Shown here one piece after another: positions 15,575-22,580 of a stretch of DNA of 27,505 bases (its first letter is position 1; each line of letters starts with the position of its first letter). A model generated the notes under the pieces. The model did not search any database. It was given only the letters and a program-made list of their open reading frames with translations, and had not been told where the DNA came from. Both the position numbers and the translations under genes were made by a program. This DNA is from CAYOYK01 sp964408185 (GTDB lineage: Bacteria; Bacillota; Clostridia; Christensenellales; Aristaeellaceae), in NCBI GenBank assembly GCA_964408185.1, contig CAYOYK010000031.1:1-27505 (forward strand), written 5' to 3'.

Positions 15575-16022
15575 GCTGCCCCTGCCGGAGCAGCGCCGCG
15601 CCCTCGATGTACTTGCGCATGGTGACTGTGGTGCCCCGGTCCACGGCGCTTTGCACGTTGATGTGATCCATGAACGTCTGCATCACGCAAAAGCCCATTC
15701 CGCTCCGCTCCGAATCGTCCCCGGTGGAGAAAAAGGGCTGCATGGCCTGCTGGATATCCGCAATCCCGCAGCCGGTATCCCGCACGGTAAGCGTAAGCGT
15801 GCGGCGGTCGTCAAAGCGCGCGGAAAGCTCCACAAAGCCGCGCTTTCCGGCAGGGTATGCGTGGACGATGGCATTTGTTACGGCCTCGCTGACCGCCGTT
15901 TTGATATCCGCCATCTCCGGCAGCGTGGGGTTGAGCTGCACCGCGAAGGCCGCCACGGCGACGCGCGCGAAGCTCTCGTTTTGCGGAACGGCCAAGAACC
16001 GCAGCTCCATTTGGTTGTTCAT
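15567..16022 (-). CDS. spoIIAB: Anti-sigma-F factor, serine kinase
   Basis: 151 residues, close to the family norm. This GHKL-fold protein binds and inhibits sigma-F and phosphorylates SpoIIAA on serine. The N-box is EAVTNAIVHAYP, the G1 box is DTGCGIADIQQAMQPFFST, and the G2-type segment is ERSGMGFCVMQTFMD, followed by GTTVTMRKYI. The ATG at 16022 overlaps the spoIIAA stop (ATGA). The frame is open upstream into spoIIAA, but this start is fixed by the conserved N-terminus MNNQMELRFLAVPQNESFAR. Its stop overlaps the sigF start, so the three proteins are probably made in balanced amounts. Confidence 0.95.
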   Translation of the reverse strand: MNNQMELRFLAVPQNESFARVAVAAFAVQLNPTLPEMADIKTAVSEAVTNAIVHAYPAGKRGFVELSARFDDRRTLTLTVRDTGCGIADIQQAMQPFFSTGDDSERSGMGFCVMQTFMDHINVQSAVDRGTTVTMRKYIEGAALLRQGQLG

Positions 16023-16342
16023 AGGCCCAGCCCTCCATCCCTGACGATTCCGATGACCCTTTGCAGCCCCGACAGCCGGAACAGCCGCTCCACCGACGGC
16101 TGCATACCCGTCACATACAGCCCGCCGCCGCGCTGGCGCAGCAGCTTGAGCCGCCCCAGCAGCACGCCGATACCGGACGAATCCATAAAGCTCAGGTGCC
16201 GCATGTCCAGCAGCAGGCTGGTAACGCAGGGGTCGCGCAGGATCGCGTCCATCTGCGCGCGGATATCCGGCGCGGTGTAATGGTCCAGTTCGCCCGATAG
16301 CGCTACGGTAACGCAATCAGGGCTTGGGTTCCTGCTCTGCAT
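16019..16342 (-). CDS. spoIIAA: Anti-sigma-F factor antagonist
   Basis: 107 residues from ATG 16342, which has AAGGAGG six or seven bases upstream. STAS-domain protein that, when unphosphorylated, binds SpoIIAB and frees sigma-F. Visible motifs are VTVALSGELDHYTAPDIR and LSFMDSSGIGVLLGR; the first serine of DSSG (S55) corresponds to B. subtilis S58, the SpoIIAB phosphorylation site. This start gives ten residues before the first beta strand, similar to B. subtilis. An in-frame GTG at 16402, 20 codons upstream, also has a perfect ribosome binding site, so a 127-residue form is possible. First gene of the operon; no clear sigma-H promoter was recognised upstream. Confidence 0.95.
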   Translation of the reverse strand: MQSRNPSPDCVTVALSGELDHYTAPDIRAQMDAILRDPCVTSLLLDMRHLSFMDSSGIGVLLGRLKLLRQRGGGLYVTGMQPSVERLFRLSGLQRVIGIVRDGGLGL

Positions 16343-16399
16343 GCCTGTCCTCCTTCCGGCGGTCGCGTCCGCGCCGCCCGGAGGGAAGGCTTCGCGGCG

Positions 16400-16417
16400 C
16401 ACGGGCTTGCCTCCTTT
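16400..16417 (-). promoter_or_regulatory. second ribosome binding site and GTG start ahead of spoIIAA
   Basis: On the minus strand AAAGGAGG (16417-16410) is spaced seven bases from GTG (16402-16400), in frame with spoIIAA. It would add 20 residues (MRREAFPPGGADA...) to the protein. Both this site and the one at 16342 look functional. Confidence 0.55.
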
Positions 16418-16480
16418 GACGAAGAAGGACTGCTTTTGTCGAGGCAGCTTCGGCTCGCGCGCCAGCCGGTCGCGCCCCGC

Positions 16481-16523
16481 GAGGGGCTTGGGGAGCCGCG
16501 CTTCTCAAACGGATTATGCCTTC
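16481..16523 (+). repeat. 43-bp dispersed hairpin repeat, copy 2
   Basis: Matches 4483-4525 at 37 of 43 positions. Its stem is TTGGGGAG-CCGCG-CTTCTCAA, in which two pairs are G:U instead of G:C when read on this strand. It lies just upstream of the aroB promoter. Confidence 0.75.
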
Positions 16524-16540
16524 GACCGCGCGCCCCTCGG

Positions 16541-16569
16541 TTGACAAACGCCCCGCGCCATGGTATCGT
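16541..16569 (+). promoter_or_regulatory. sigma-A-type promoter for the aro operon
   Basis: A perfect TTGACA (16541-16546), 17-base spacer, TATCGT (16564-16569). The aroB start is 71 bases beyond the -10 end. Confidence 0.8.
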
Positions 16570-16640
16570 AGAAAAAATCCACAGGGATGCTCGGCCCCCG
16601 CGCGACAACGCACGGGGGTCTTGCCAAAGGAGACGTCGCC

Positions 16641-17699
16641 GTGACAGAGGTATGGGTTCGCACGGGTTCGCCCTACGCCGCGCGCATCGGGCGCGGTCTG
16701 CTGGCGCGGCTGGGCGGTTGGCTCGCGGCGGAGGGCGCGCCGTGCCGCGCGGCGGTGATCGCGGACGATACCGTGGCGGCGCTTTACGGAGCGCAGGCGC
16801 TGGACAGCCTGCGCGGCGCGGGATTCGAGGCGTGCCTGTACGCGTTCCCTCACGGCGAGGCCAACAAGAGCCTTGCCACATGGGCGGCGCTGCTGAACTT
16901 CTTGTGCGAGAGCGGGCTGACCCGCGGCGATGTGATCGTGGCGCTGGGCGGCGGCGTAACGGGCGATCTGGCGGGCTTTGCGGCGGCGTGCTACCTGCGC
17001 GGCGTGCGGTATGCGCAAGCGCCCACCACGCTGCTGGCCATGGCGGACAGCGCCGTGGGCGGCAAGACGGGGGTCGATCTGCCCGCGGGCAAGAACCTGT
17101 GCGGCGCTTTTTGGCAGCCCTCGCTGGTCGTGTGCGATACCGCCGCGCTGGATACACTGCCCGAAAACGAGCTTGCCAACGGGCTGGCCGAGTGCGTAAA
17201 GCACGGCGTGCTGGCGGACGAGGCGCTCTTTGCGCTGCTGGAGTCCGGCGGCGCGCGGGCGCAGATAGAGCGCGTGGTGGCGCGCAGCATGGAGATCAAA
17301 GCGGATTATGTCGCGCGGGACGAGCGCGATCTGGGCGTGCGTCGGCTGCTCAACTTGGGCCACACGCTGGGCCACGCGGCCGAGACGGTCAGCGGCTATG
17401 CGCTCTCCCACGGGCAGGCGGTGTCGCTGGGCATGGTGTGGGCCGCTCGTATCGCTTGCAGCATGGGCCTTTGCGGGGAAGGCGTGCCCCGGCGCATCGC
17501 GGCCTGCCTCGCGTCGCTTGGCCTGCCCACGCGCGCGGAGCTGGATCCGGACGAGCTGGCGCGGGCGGCGCTGCATGATAAAAAGCGCGCCGGGGATACC
17601 CTTGTGCTGGCGCTGCCGGAGGCCGTCGGGCGGTGCGTGCTCCGGCCTGTGCCAGCGTCGGAGCTGCCCGCGCTGACGGCGCTGGCTCTGCGCGGGTAG
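16641..17699 (+). CDS. aroB: 3-dehydroquinate synthase
   Basis: 352 residues from GTG 16641, preceded by AAAGGAG at 16626-16632. An in-frame ATG at 16587 lacks a good site and would add an atypical leader. The enzyme converts DAHP to 3-dehydroquinate using NAD and a divalent metal, step two of the shikimate pathway. Family blocks present: VALGGGVTGDLAGFAAACY, QAPTTLLAMADSAVGGKTGV, KNLCGAFWQPS, NGLAECVKHGVL and metal-site histidines in LNLGHTLGHAAE and YALSHGQAVSLGM. First gene of aroB-aroC-aroE-aroQ. The last codons (ALALRG) and stop are reproduced in each unit of the tandem array that follows. Confidence 0.96.
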   Translation: MTEVWVRTGSPYAARIGRGLLARLGGWLAAEGAPCRAAVIADDTVAALYGAQALDSLRGAGFEACLYAFPHGEANKSLATWAALLNFLCESGLTRGDVIVALGGGVTGDLAGFAAACYLRGVRYAQAPTTLLAMADSAVGGKTGVDLPAGKNLCGAFWQPSLVVCDTAALDTLPENELANGLAECVKHGVLADEALFALLESGGARAQIERVVARSMEIKADYVARDERDLGVRRLLNLGHTLGHAAETVSGYALSHGQAVSLGMVWAARIACSMGLCGEGVPRRIAACLASLGLPTRAELDPDELARAALHDKKRAGDTLVLALPEAVGRCVLRPVPASELPALTALALRG

Positions 17700-17989
17700 C
17701 GCGAGCGATGCACCACGGCGCGCACGTACACACTCGCGTCCACGACGGGCGCTGGCTCTGCGCGGGTAGCGCGAACGATGCTCCACAGCGCGCCCGTACA
17801 CACTCGCGTCCACGACGGGCGCTGGCTCTGCGCGGGTAGCGAAACGATGCGCCACGGCGCGCCCGTACATACTCGCGTCCACGACGGCGCTGGCTCTGCG
17901 CGGGTAGCGCGAAACGATGCTCCACGGCGCGCCCGTACACACTCGCGTCCACGACGGGCGCTGGCTCTGCGCGGGTAGCGCGAACGATG
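17681..17989 (+). repeat. ~70-bp tandem repeat between aroB and aroC, four units plus a partial fifth
   Basis: Units start at 17681 (70 bp), 17751 (70), 17821 (68), 17889 (71) and 17960 (partial, about 30). Each begins with the end of aroB, GCTGGCTCTGCGCGGGTAG including the stop, continues through GCG(A)ACGATG, contains GGCGCGCCCGTACACACTCG, and ends CGTCCACGACGG. Unit lengths are not multiples of three and no ribosome binding site sits inside, so it is probably not coding. The short match GACGGCG at the aroB end and at the repeat junction suggests microhomology-driven duplication. Confidence 0.93.
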
Positions 17990-18001
17990 GGAGGGAACGG
18001 C

Positions 18002-19084
18002 ATGGCATGCGAGTTTGGACGGATGCTCCGGGTGACGCTGTTCGGGCAGTCCCACGGCGAGGCGATCGGCGCGGTGCTGGACGGCCTTCCGGCTGGCGAA
18101 TTGGTTGACATGGAGCGCGTGCGGGCGTTTTTGGCGCGGCGCGCGCCGGGCGGCGAGTGCGCGAGCGCCCGCCAAGAGCCCGATGCGCCCCGCGTGCTGA
18201 GCGGGCTGGTGGACGGCCGCACCTGCGGCGCGCCCCTGTGCGCGATCATTGAGAACACGGACGCGTGCTCCGCCGACTATGCCGCGCTGGCCGATGTGCC
18301 GCGCCCCATGCACGCGGATTATCCCGCACGCGTCAAGTATGCCGGGGCGAACGATCCGCGCGGCGGCGGGTTCTTCTCGGCGCGGCTCACGGCGGCGCTG
18401 TGCTTTGCGGGCGCGGTGTGCGCGCAGCTTCTGCAGCGGCGCGGGATCACGATCGGCGCGCATCTGCTGAGCGTCGGCGACGCGCGGGATACGCCCTTCG
18501 ATCCCATGAGCGAGGACGCGGCGGCGCTCGCGGCCCTTGCGCGGAGGGATCCCCCCGTGCTGGGCGAGGCGGCGGGCCGCGCGATGCTGGCGCAAATCCG
18601 CGCCGCGCGCGACGACGGCGACAGCATCGGCGGCAGCGTGGAGTGCTGCGCGCTGGGCTTGCCCGTCGGGCTGGGCGAGCCGCCCTTCGAGGGTGTGGAA
18701 AACAAGCTCTCCCAAGCCTTGTACGCCATTCCGGCGCTCAAGGCCGTTGATTTCGGCGCAGGCCGATCCGCATCGGCGCTGCGCGGCAGCGAGCATAACG
18801 ACGCGTACCGCATCCAAGACGGCGCGGTGCGCACGGCGACCAACCGGCACGGCGGCGTGCTGGGCGGGCTGACCACGGGCATGCCGCTCCTTTTCACCTG
18901 CTTTTTTAAGCCGACGCCCTCCATTGCCCGCGAGCAGCAATCCGTCAGCCTGTCGCGCGGAGAGGAGACCCCGCTGAGGATCGGCGGTCGGCATGATCCC
19001 TGCGTGGCCCTGCGCGCCGTGCCCTGTGTGGAGGCCGCCGCGGCCGTCGCGCTGGCCGACCTCTATTTGGAGGCCCGCCTGTGA
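18002..19084 (+). CDS. aroC: Chorismate synthase
   Basis: 360 residues from ATG 18002, which has GGGAGGG just upstream; an in-frame ATG at 17987 belongs to the last repeat unit and has no site of its own. The enzyme converts EPSP to chorismate with reduced FMN, the final shikimate step. Signature regions: LFGQSHGEAIGAVLDGLPAGE near the N-terminus, RVKYAGANDPRGGGFFSARL, GGSVECCALGLPVGLGEP, GSEHND, NRHGGVLGGLTTGMPL and GGRHDPCVALRAVPCVEAAA. The stop overlaps the aroE start by four bases. The distance from aroB has been stretched to 302 bp by the tandem array. Confidence 0.97.
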   Translation: MACEFGRMLRVTLFGQSHGEAIGAVLDGLPAGELVDMERVRAFLARRAPGGECASARQEPDAPRVLSGLVDGRTCGAPLCAIIENTDACSADYAALADVPRPMHADYPARVKYAGANDPRGGGFFSARLTAALCFAGAVCAQLLQRRGITIGAHLLSVGDARDTPFDPMSEDAAALAALARRDPPVLGEAAGRAMLAQIRAARDDGDSIGGSVECCALGLPVGLGEPPFEGVENKLSQALYAIPALKAVDFGAGRSASALRGSEHNDAYRIQDGAVRTATNRHGGVLGGLTTGMPLLFTCFFKPTPSIAREQQSVSLSRGEETPLRIGGRHDPCVALRAVPCVEAAAAVALADLYLEARL

Positions 19085-19854
19085 GCAGCTATGGCCTGAT
19101 CGGCCACCCGCTGGGGCACAGCCTCTCGCCGCGTATCCACGCGCTGCTGGGCACACCCGACTATGCGCTGTGGGATGTGCCGCCCGGCGCGCTGGACGAT
19201 TTTTTGCGCAGGCGGGAGTTCCTCGGCGCGAATGTCACCAGCCCCTACAAGCGGGAGGCTTGCGCGCGCTGCGATGCTTGGAGCGACGCGGCCCGGCGCA
19301 TCGGCAGCGTGAACACGCTCCTGCGCCTGCCGGACGGGCGCTTGTATGGCGATACGACCGATTTGTTTGGCTTTGAGGCCATGGCGCGGCGCGCGGGCGC
19401 ATCGTTCGCGGGCGAGAAAACGCTGGTGCTGGGGAGCGGCGGCGCGGGGCGCACGGTTTGCGACGCGGTGCGCGCGCAGGGCGGCGTGCCCGTTACGATC
19501 TCCCGCGCGGGCCCCAATGACTACAGGACGATCGAGCGCCACGCGGACGCAGCCATCCTCGTCAACGCAACGCCCGTGGGCATGTACCCGGATGTGGACG
19601 CGTCGCCCGTGGAGCTGACGCGGCTGCCCGCGCTGCGCCTCGTGCTGGATTTGATCTACAATCCGCCGCAAACGCGTCTGCTGCGGCAGGCCCAAGCGTT
19701 GGGGATCCCCTGCGAGAACGGGCTGTATATGCTCTGCGCGCAGGCGGCGCGCTCCCACGCGCTGTTTGAAGGTGGCGCGCATGGCGCGAGCGCGGCGGAC
19801 GAGAACGCCGCCAATCGGCTTTACCACCGGCTTTTGAGCGAAGGCGCGCGGTGA
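19081..19854 (+). CDS. aroE: Shikimate dehydrogenase
   Basis: 257 residues from GTG 19081, which shares GTGA with the aroC stop, so translation is probably coupled. It reduces 3-dehydroshikimate to shikimate with NADPH. Substrate-site motifs: GHPLGHSLSPRIHALL and ANVTSPYKREA with the catalytic Lys; the second catalytic Asp lies in GDTTDLFGFE. In most relatives this reads G.NTDG.GF, so Asn-to-Thr and Gly-to-Leu changes are present while the Asp is kept. The cofactor site is VLGSGGAGRT, followed by NATPVGMYP and a C-terminal NGLYMLCAQAARS helix. The family is certain; the changed binding-site neighbours are a mild oddity. Confidence 0.93.
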   Translation: MSSYGLIGHPLGHSLSPRIHALLGTPDYALWDVPPGALDDFLRRREFLGANVTSPYKREACARCDAWSDAARRIGSVNTLLRLPDGRLYGDTTDLFGFEAMARRAGASFAGEKTLVLGSGGAGRTVCDAVRAQGGVPVTISRAGPNDYRTIERHADAAILVNATPVGMYPDVDASPVELTRLPALRLVLDLIYNPPQTRLLRQAQALGIPCENGLYMLCAQAARSHALFEGGAHGASAADENAANRLYHRLLSEGAR

Positions 19855-19869
19855 GAACGGAGGATATCC

Positions 19870-20307
19870 ATGCGGTTTTTGATATTGAACGGCCCCAACC
19901 TCAACCTGCTGGGCCTGCGCGAGCCGGACATCTACGGCGCGCAGACCTACGACGAGCTTTGCGCGTTTATCAGGCGCGAGGCCGAGACCCTCGGCGTGGA
20001 GGCGGAGATTTTCCAGTCCAACCACGAGGGCGAGCTGGTGGACGCGATTCAGCGCGCCTACGGCCGCGCGGACGGCATCGTCCTCAACGCGGCGGCGTAT
20101 ACGCACACCTCCGTCGCCCTCTTGGACGCGCTCAAGGCGGTCGCCCTGCCCGCCGTGGAGGTGCACTTGAGCGATCTGGGCGCGCGGGAGGAATTCCGGC
20201 GGCATAGCTACATCCGCGCGGCGTGCTTCGCCACCGTCATGGGGCGGGGCTTCGCGGGCTACGCGGACGCGATGCGGCTGCTGCGGGAGCGTCTGGCGGG
20301 CAAGTAG
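19870..20307 (+). CDS. aroQ: Type II 3-dehydroquinate dehydratase
   Basis: 145 residues, the standard length for this dodecameric enzyme, which dehydrates 3-dehydroquinate to 3-dehydroshikimate. The N-terminus ILNGPNLNLLGLREPDIYG carries the catalytic Tyr (Y21) and the mobile-loop Arg. FQSNHEGELVDAIQRA, LNAAAYTHTSVALLDAL and VEVHLSD, with the catalytic His, complete the signature. CGGAGGA precedes ATG 19870, 15 bp after aroE. It is the last gene of the aro group in this window; aroA, aroK and the DAHP synthase gene are not here. Confidence 0.97.
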   Translation: MRFLILNGPNLNLLGLREPDIYGAQTYDELCAFIRREAETLGVEAEIFQSNHEGELVDAIQRAYGRADGIVLNAAAYTHTSVALLDALKAVALPAVEVHLSDLGAREEFRRHSYIRAACFATVMGRGFAGYADAMRLLRERLAGK

Positions 20308-20319
20308 CCCCGCTCTACT

Positions 20320-20356
20320 GCAAGAGCCCTCAAAGTGCGGCAAGGCTTGCGTTTTG
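20320..20356 (+). terminator. possible terminator of the aro operon
   Basis: GCAAG-A-GCC (20320-20328) can pair with GGCTTGC (20344-20350) with one bulged A, followed by GTTTTG. The right arm overlaps the -35 of the next promoter. Moderate to weak. Confidence 0.4.
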
Positions 20357-20374
20357 TTAAAATTGGTGTATAAT
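20347..20374 (+). promoter_or_regulatory. sigma-A-type promoter for the SHOCT protein gene
   Basis: TTGCGT (20347-20352), 16-base spacer rich in A/T, and a perfect TATAAT (20369-20374). Confidence 0.65.
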
Positions 20375-20428
20375 GGGAGCCACAAACAAGGGCCGACCGT
20401 TAAGCCAAATACGAAGGGGGACGTCTCT

Positions 20429-21220
20429 ATGGAACGAAAGCCCAACCGCACCGCGCTATGGATCTTCTTCGCCGTCATCTGCACGGTGTTTGTCGCGCTG
20501 GATTTGCTGGACAGTCACACGCACTGGTATCTCATGCGGCTCATTAGCAGTGGCATGTCAGCAGATGTTTTTCCGTTGATCGGCGTCGGCTACGCGCTCA
20601 TCGCCGTGGGGGCCATTCTGTGCTCCGCTTTCCGCAAAAAGGTACTGGCGATCATCCTGTGCGCGCTGAACGTGACCGTCGGCATTTGGATGCTGACTTT
20701 CGCCTTCGCCCGTATCGATCAGGGCTATGCCATCGTGATTGCAATCGGCCAAGCGCTCTACCTCGCGGCCAGCGTGCTGCTGCTGGTGCGCGTTTGCACG
20801 CAGCGTGCGAAGCGGACGTTTGCAACGCTGTGCATGGTGCTGGGGATATTGAGCGTCGCCGCGACGCTCGCGCTTTCGCTGTTTACGGTCAAGCTTGGCG
20901 GACTGTCGGCGGTTGGCTTTAAGTGGTGGGAGTATGGGAGAGGGCTTGCGCTGTTTGCGGGCCGGGAGTACCTTATGAAGATGCGGGGCGCGGCCAGCGT
21001 TCTGTGGCCGCTGAGCCGGGGCGCGATGTTCTTTATTCTGATGCTGGGCTGCCGCTTGGTGCCGCAGCGGCAGGCCGTCCAGCCGACCCTCGCGCCCGCC
21101 GCGCCCGTGCCGAGCTACGAGGAGGACGCGCTGGAGCGCCTGAACAGGCTGCATGAGCAAGGCATCCTGACCGACGAGGAGCACCAAGCCAAGCGGGCCG
21201 AGTTGCTGGCAAAGCTGTAA
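20429..21220 (+). CDS. Multi-pass membrane protein with C-terminal SHOCT domain
   Basis: 263 residues from ATG 20429, with AAGGGGG eight bases upstream; an earlier in-frame start would fall inside the promoter. Several hydrophobic segments follow one another (roughly 9-27, 45-63, 67-90, 92-113, 120-140 and one near 190-210), so it is an integral membrane protein. The last ~33 residues, EEDALERLNRLHEQGILTDEEHQAKRAELLAKL region, match the SHOCT (short C-terminal) domain, a helical hairpin found at the end of many unrelated Gram-positive membrane proteins and thought to mediate oligomerisation. A Pro/Ala linker joins the two parts. The core is not a family I recognise, so no function is proposed. 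It is a single-gene unit with its own promoter and terminator. Confidence 0.8.
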   Translation: MERKPNRTALWIFFAVICTVFVALDLLDSHTHWYLMRLISSGMSADVFPLIGVGYALIAVGAILCSAFRKKVLAIILCALNVTVGIWMLTFAFARIDQGYAIVIAIGQALYLAASVLLLVRVCTQRAKRTFATLCMVLGILSVAATLALSLFTVKLGGLSAVGFKWWEYGRGLALFAGREYLMKMRGAASVLWPLSRGAMFFILMLGCRLVPQRQAVQPTLAPAAPVPSYEEDALERLNRLHEQGILTDEEHQAKRAELLAKL

Positions 21221-21239
21221 GGATCAACACAAAGTTGAA

Positions 21240-21274
21240 GCCCCTCCCAAAGCGTGCTTTGGAGGGGCCTTTTT
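21240..21274 (+). terminator. strong Rho-independent terminator
   Basis: GCCCCTCC (bulged C) AAAGC, loop GT, then GCTTTGGAGGGGC, followed by CTTTTTG. It lies 20 bases after the SHOCT gene stop. The convergent metallophosphoesterase ends at 21282; the stem may serve it weakly too. Confidence 0.88.
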
Positions 21275-21281
21275 GCTTTGT

Positions 21282-22373
21282 CTATTGGATTTGCGCGGTA
21301 AATTGCAGCAGCGTCGCCGTGGGGGCGTTAAACATGCGGCCCGGCAGGGAATAGTAGCCGCTCGCGCCCAGCCCCGGACTGATGTATTGGCTGATGGAGT
21401 TGACGCGCTGCATGCCGCGCAGGCCCTCATCGGACGGGAAGAAGCCCCTCTCCGGCACGTAGATCGCCCCGCCGCCGGGCAGCCGCCATTGGCCGCCCGC
21501 GTAATGTCCGGCCATCAGCAGGCTCACGTTGCGCAGGCAGAAGGCCTCGCTGCTGTCGGATACCCAGCTCAGCGTCGTGCGGATGTAGTCCGTGTCCTGC
21601 GGCACATGCACCACGGCGATTTGCAGGTCGGCGCTGGTCACCTCGGCAATGGCGGCCAGCGTGCGATCCATCACATCCAGCTGATACTGCCTCGCGCGGT
21701 ACCGCGCGCCGCCCTCCGCGTCGTACTGCACGCCCTCGGCCTCCATCTCGGCGATCTGGCGGGCGTAGGTATCGCGGCTGCCCTGCGCGTCCATGCCGAA
21801 ATACAGATCGGCGGGAACCAGCCATACCTTGCGCTTGCCTGCCTCCAGGGACATGGGCGCGTCCAGATAGACCGCGCCCGCGTCCTGCGCGGCGAGCACC
21901 CACTCGGCCATCACCACGGGGCTGCCGTGCGCTGATTTGTAGTAGGGCTCCGGGTCGTCGTCGCCCGCCACAAAGTAAATCGGCGCGGCGGTGTTGATGC
22001 CCCGCAATATTTTGATCAGCGCCACCATCGGGCCGTAATCGCCGCTTTTGCCCACCATATCGCCGGTCATCACCACGGCGGAGTAGCTCTTGCCATACAG
22101 GGCGGTGCGCCACACGTCCGCGTCCTCCCCAAGGCTGGAGGCGTTCAAATCGCTCAAATGCAGGATGGTATAGCGCTCAAAGGTCTTGTCCAGCCCCATC
22201 ACGGGCACCTTTTGCGTTTCCAGCGCAACGTGGCCCGCCGCCGATACGTTGACCAGAATCACCAGCGCCGCGGCGACCAGCAGCAGGGCCAGCACCAGCC
22301 AAAAGCAGCCGACGCCCCGGTGCTGACGGGCCTGATTGGGTGCGAAGATATACCCGGTTTTGCGCCTGCCCAT
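21282..22373 (-). CDS. Membrane-anchored metallophosphoesterase-like protein with altered metal motifs
   Basis: 363 residues from ATG 22373, with a GGGGGC site upstream. One transmembrane segment at about 23-42 anchors a calcineurin-like phosphoesterase fold facing outward. The motif order is recognisable but several ligands differ: HLSDLNAS (D75, N77) replaces SDLH, MTGDMVG (D105) replaces GDxxD, AGDDDPE (138-140) replaces GNHD/E, VVHVP keeps a His, and AGHYAGGQW replaces GHTHGGQ. Relatives of the YkuE type act on phospholipid or nucleotide phosphoesters. With H-to-N, NH-to-DD and H-to-A changes this protein may bind metal differently or be a non-catalytic relative (inference). Single gene with its own promoter, converging on the SHOCT gene. 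Confidence 0.82.
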   Translation of the reverse strand: MGRRKTGYIFAPNQARQHRGVGCFWLVLALLLVAAALVILVNVSAAGHVALETQKVPVMGLDKTFERYTILHLSDLNASSLGEDADVWRTALYGKSYSAVVMTGDMVGKSGDYGPMVALIKILRGINTAAPIYFVAGDDDPEPYYKSAHGSPVVMAEWVLAAQDAGAVYLDAPMSLEAGKRKVWLVPADLYFGMDAQGSRDTYARQIAEMEAEGVQYDAEGGARYRARQYQLDVMDRTLAAIAEVTSADLQIAVVHVPQDTDYIRTTLSWVSDSSEAFCLRNVSLLMAGHYAGGQWRLPGGGAIYVPERGFFPSDEGLRGMQRVNSISQYISPGLGASGYYSLPGRMFNAPTATLLQFTAQIQ

Positions 22374-22401
22374 GGAACCGCCCCCTACATGTTGTGGTTT
22401 C

Positions 22402-22430
22402 AGTATACTTGCGCCTCCCATCCGTTGCAA
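22402..22430 (-). promoter_or_regulatory. promoter for the metallophosphoesterase gene
   Basis: On the minus strand TTGCAA (22430-22425), 17-base spacer, TATACT (22407-22402), 28 bases before the start codon. Confidence 0.75.
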
Positions 22431-22580
22431 ATGAAGAATTCATGTTATTTACATTACATACGTAACGAAATACGACATGGAATCTTTGCATGTCCGTACA
22501 ATTTCATACAGGAAATTGCCTTTGGCGGATCGAACCCTACCGCTGAGAGCGCCCCTTGCGGCGCGGAAGGAGACGGTCGC

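Larger units (their letters stand above)
16343..16540. other. spoIIA/aroB divergent intergenic region
   Basis: This is the upstream region of two divergent operons. It holds the alternative spoIIAA start, several small inverted repeats (for example GACGAA..TTTTGTC near 16419-16440) and copy 2 of the 43-bp hairpin repeat. I found no convincing promoter for spoIIA on the minus strand. Confidence 0.5.

Noticed and set aside
16343..16480. Sigma-H promoter for spoIIA
   Set aside because: Expected from Bacillus, but no AGGAAAT/GAAT-like pair with suitable spacing was found on the minus strand.
17681..17989. The tandem repeats as a CRISPR array
   Set aside because: Units are contiguous and almost wholly repeated, with no unique spacers of constant length, and no cas gene is near.
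17396..19156. Long minus-strand open frames across the aro tandem repeats, with repeating RYPRRASARRGRECVRARRGAS-like text
   Set aside because: They read the repeat array and the antisense of aroB/aroC; no start signal and no family resemblance. The repetition comes from the DNA repeat.
22431..22580. A/T-rich stretch as a promoter or horizontally acquired island
   Set aside because: Candidate -10 boxes such as TACAAT at 22497 lack a matching -35, and the stretch is only about 100 bp with normal GC-rich genes on both sides.
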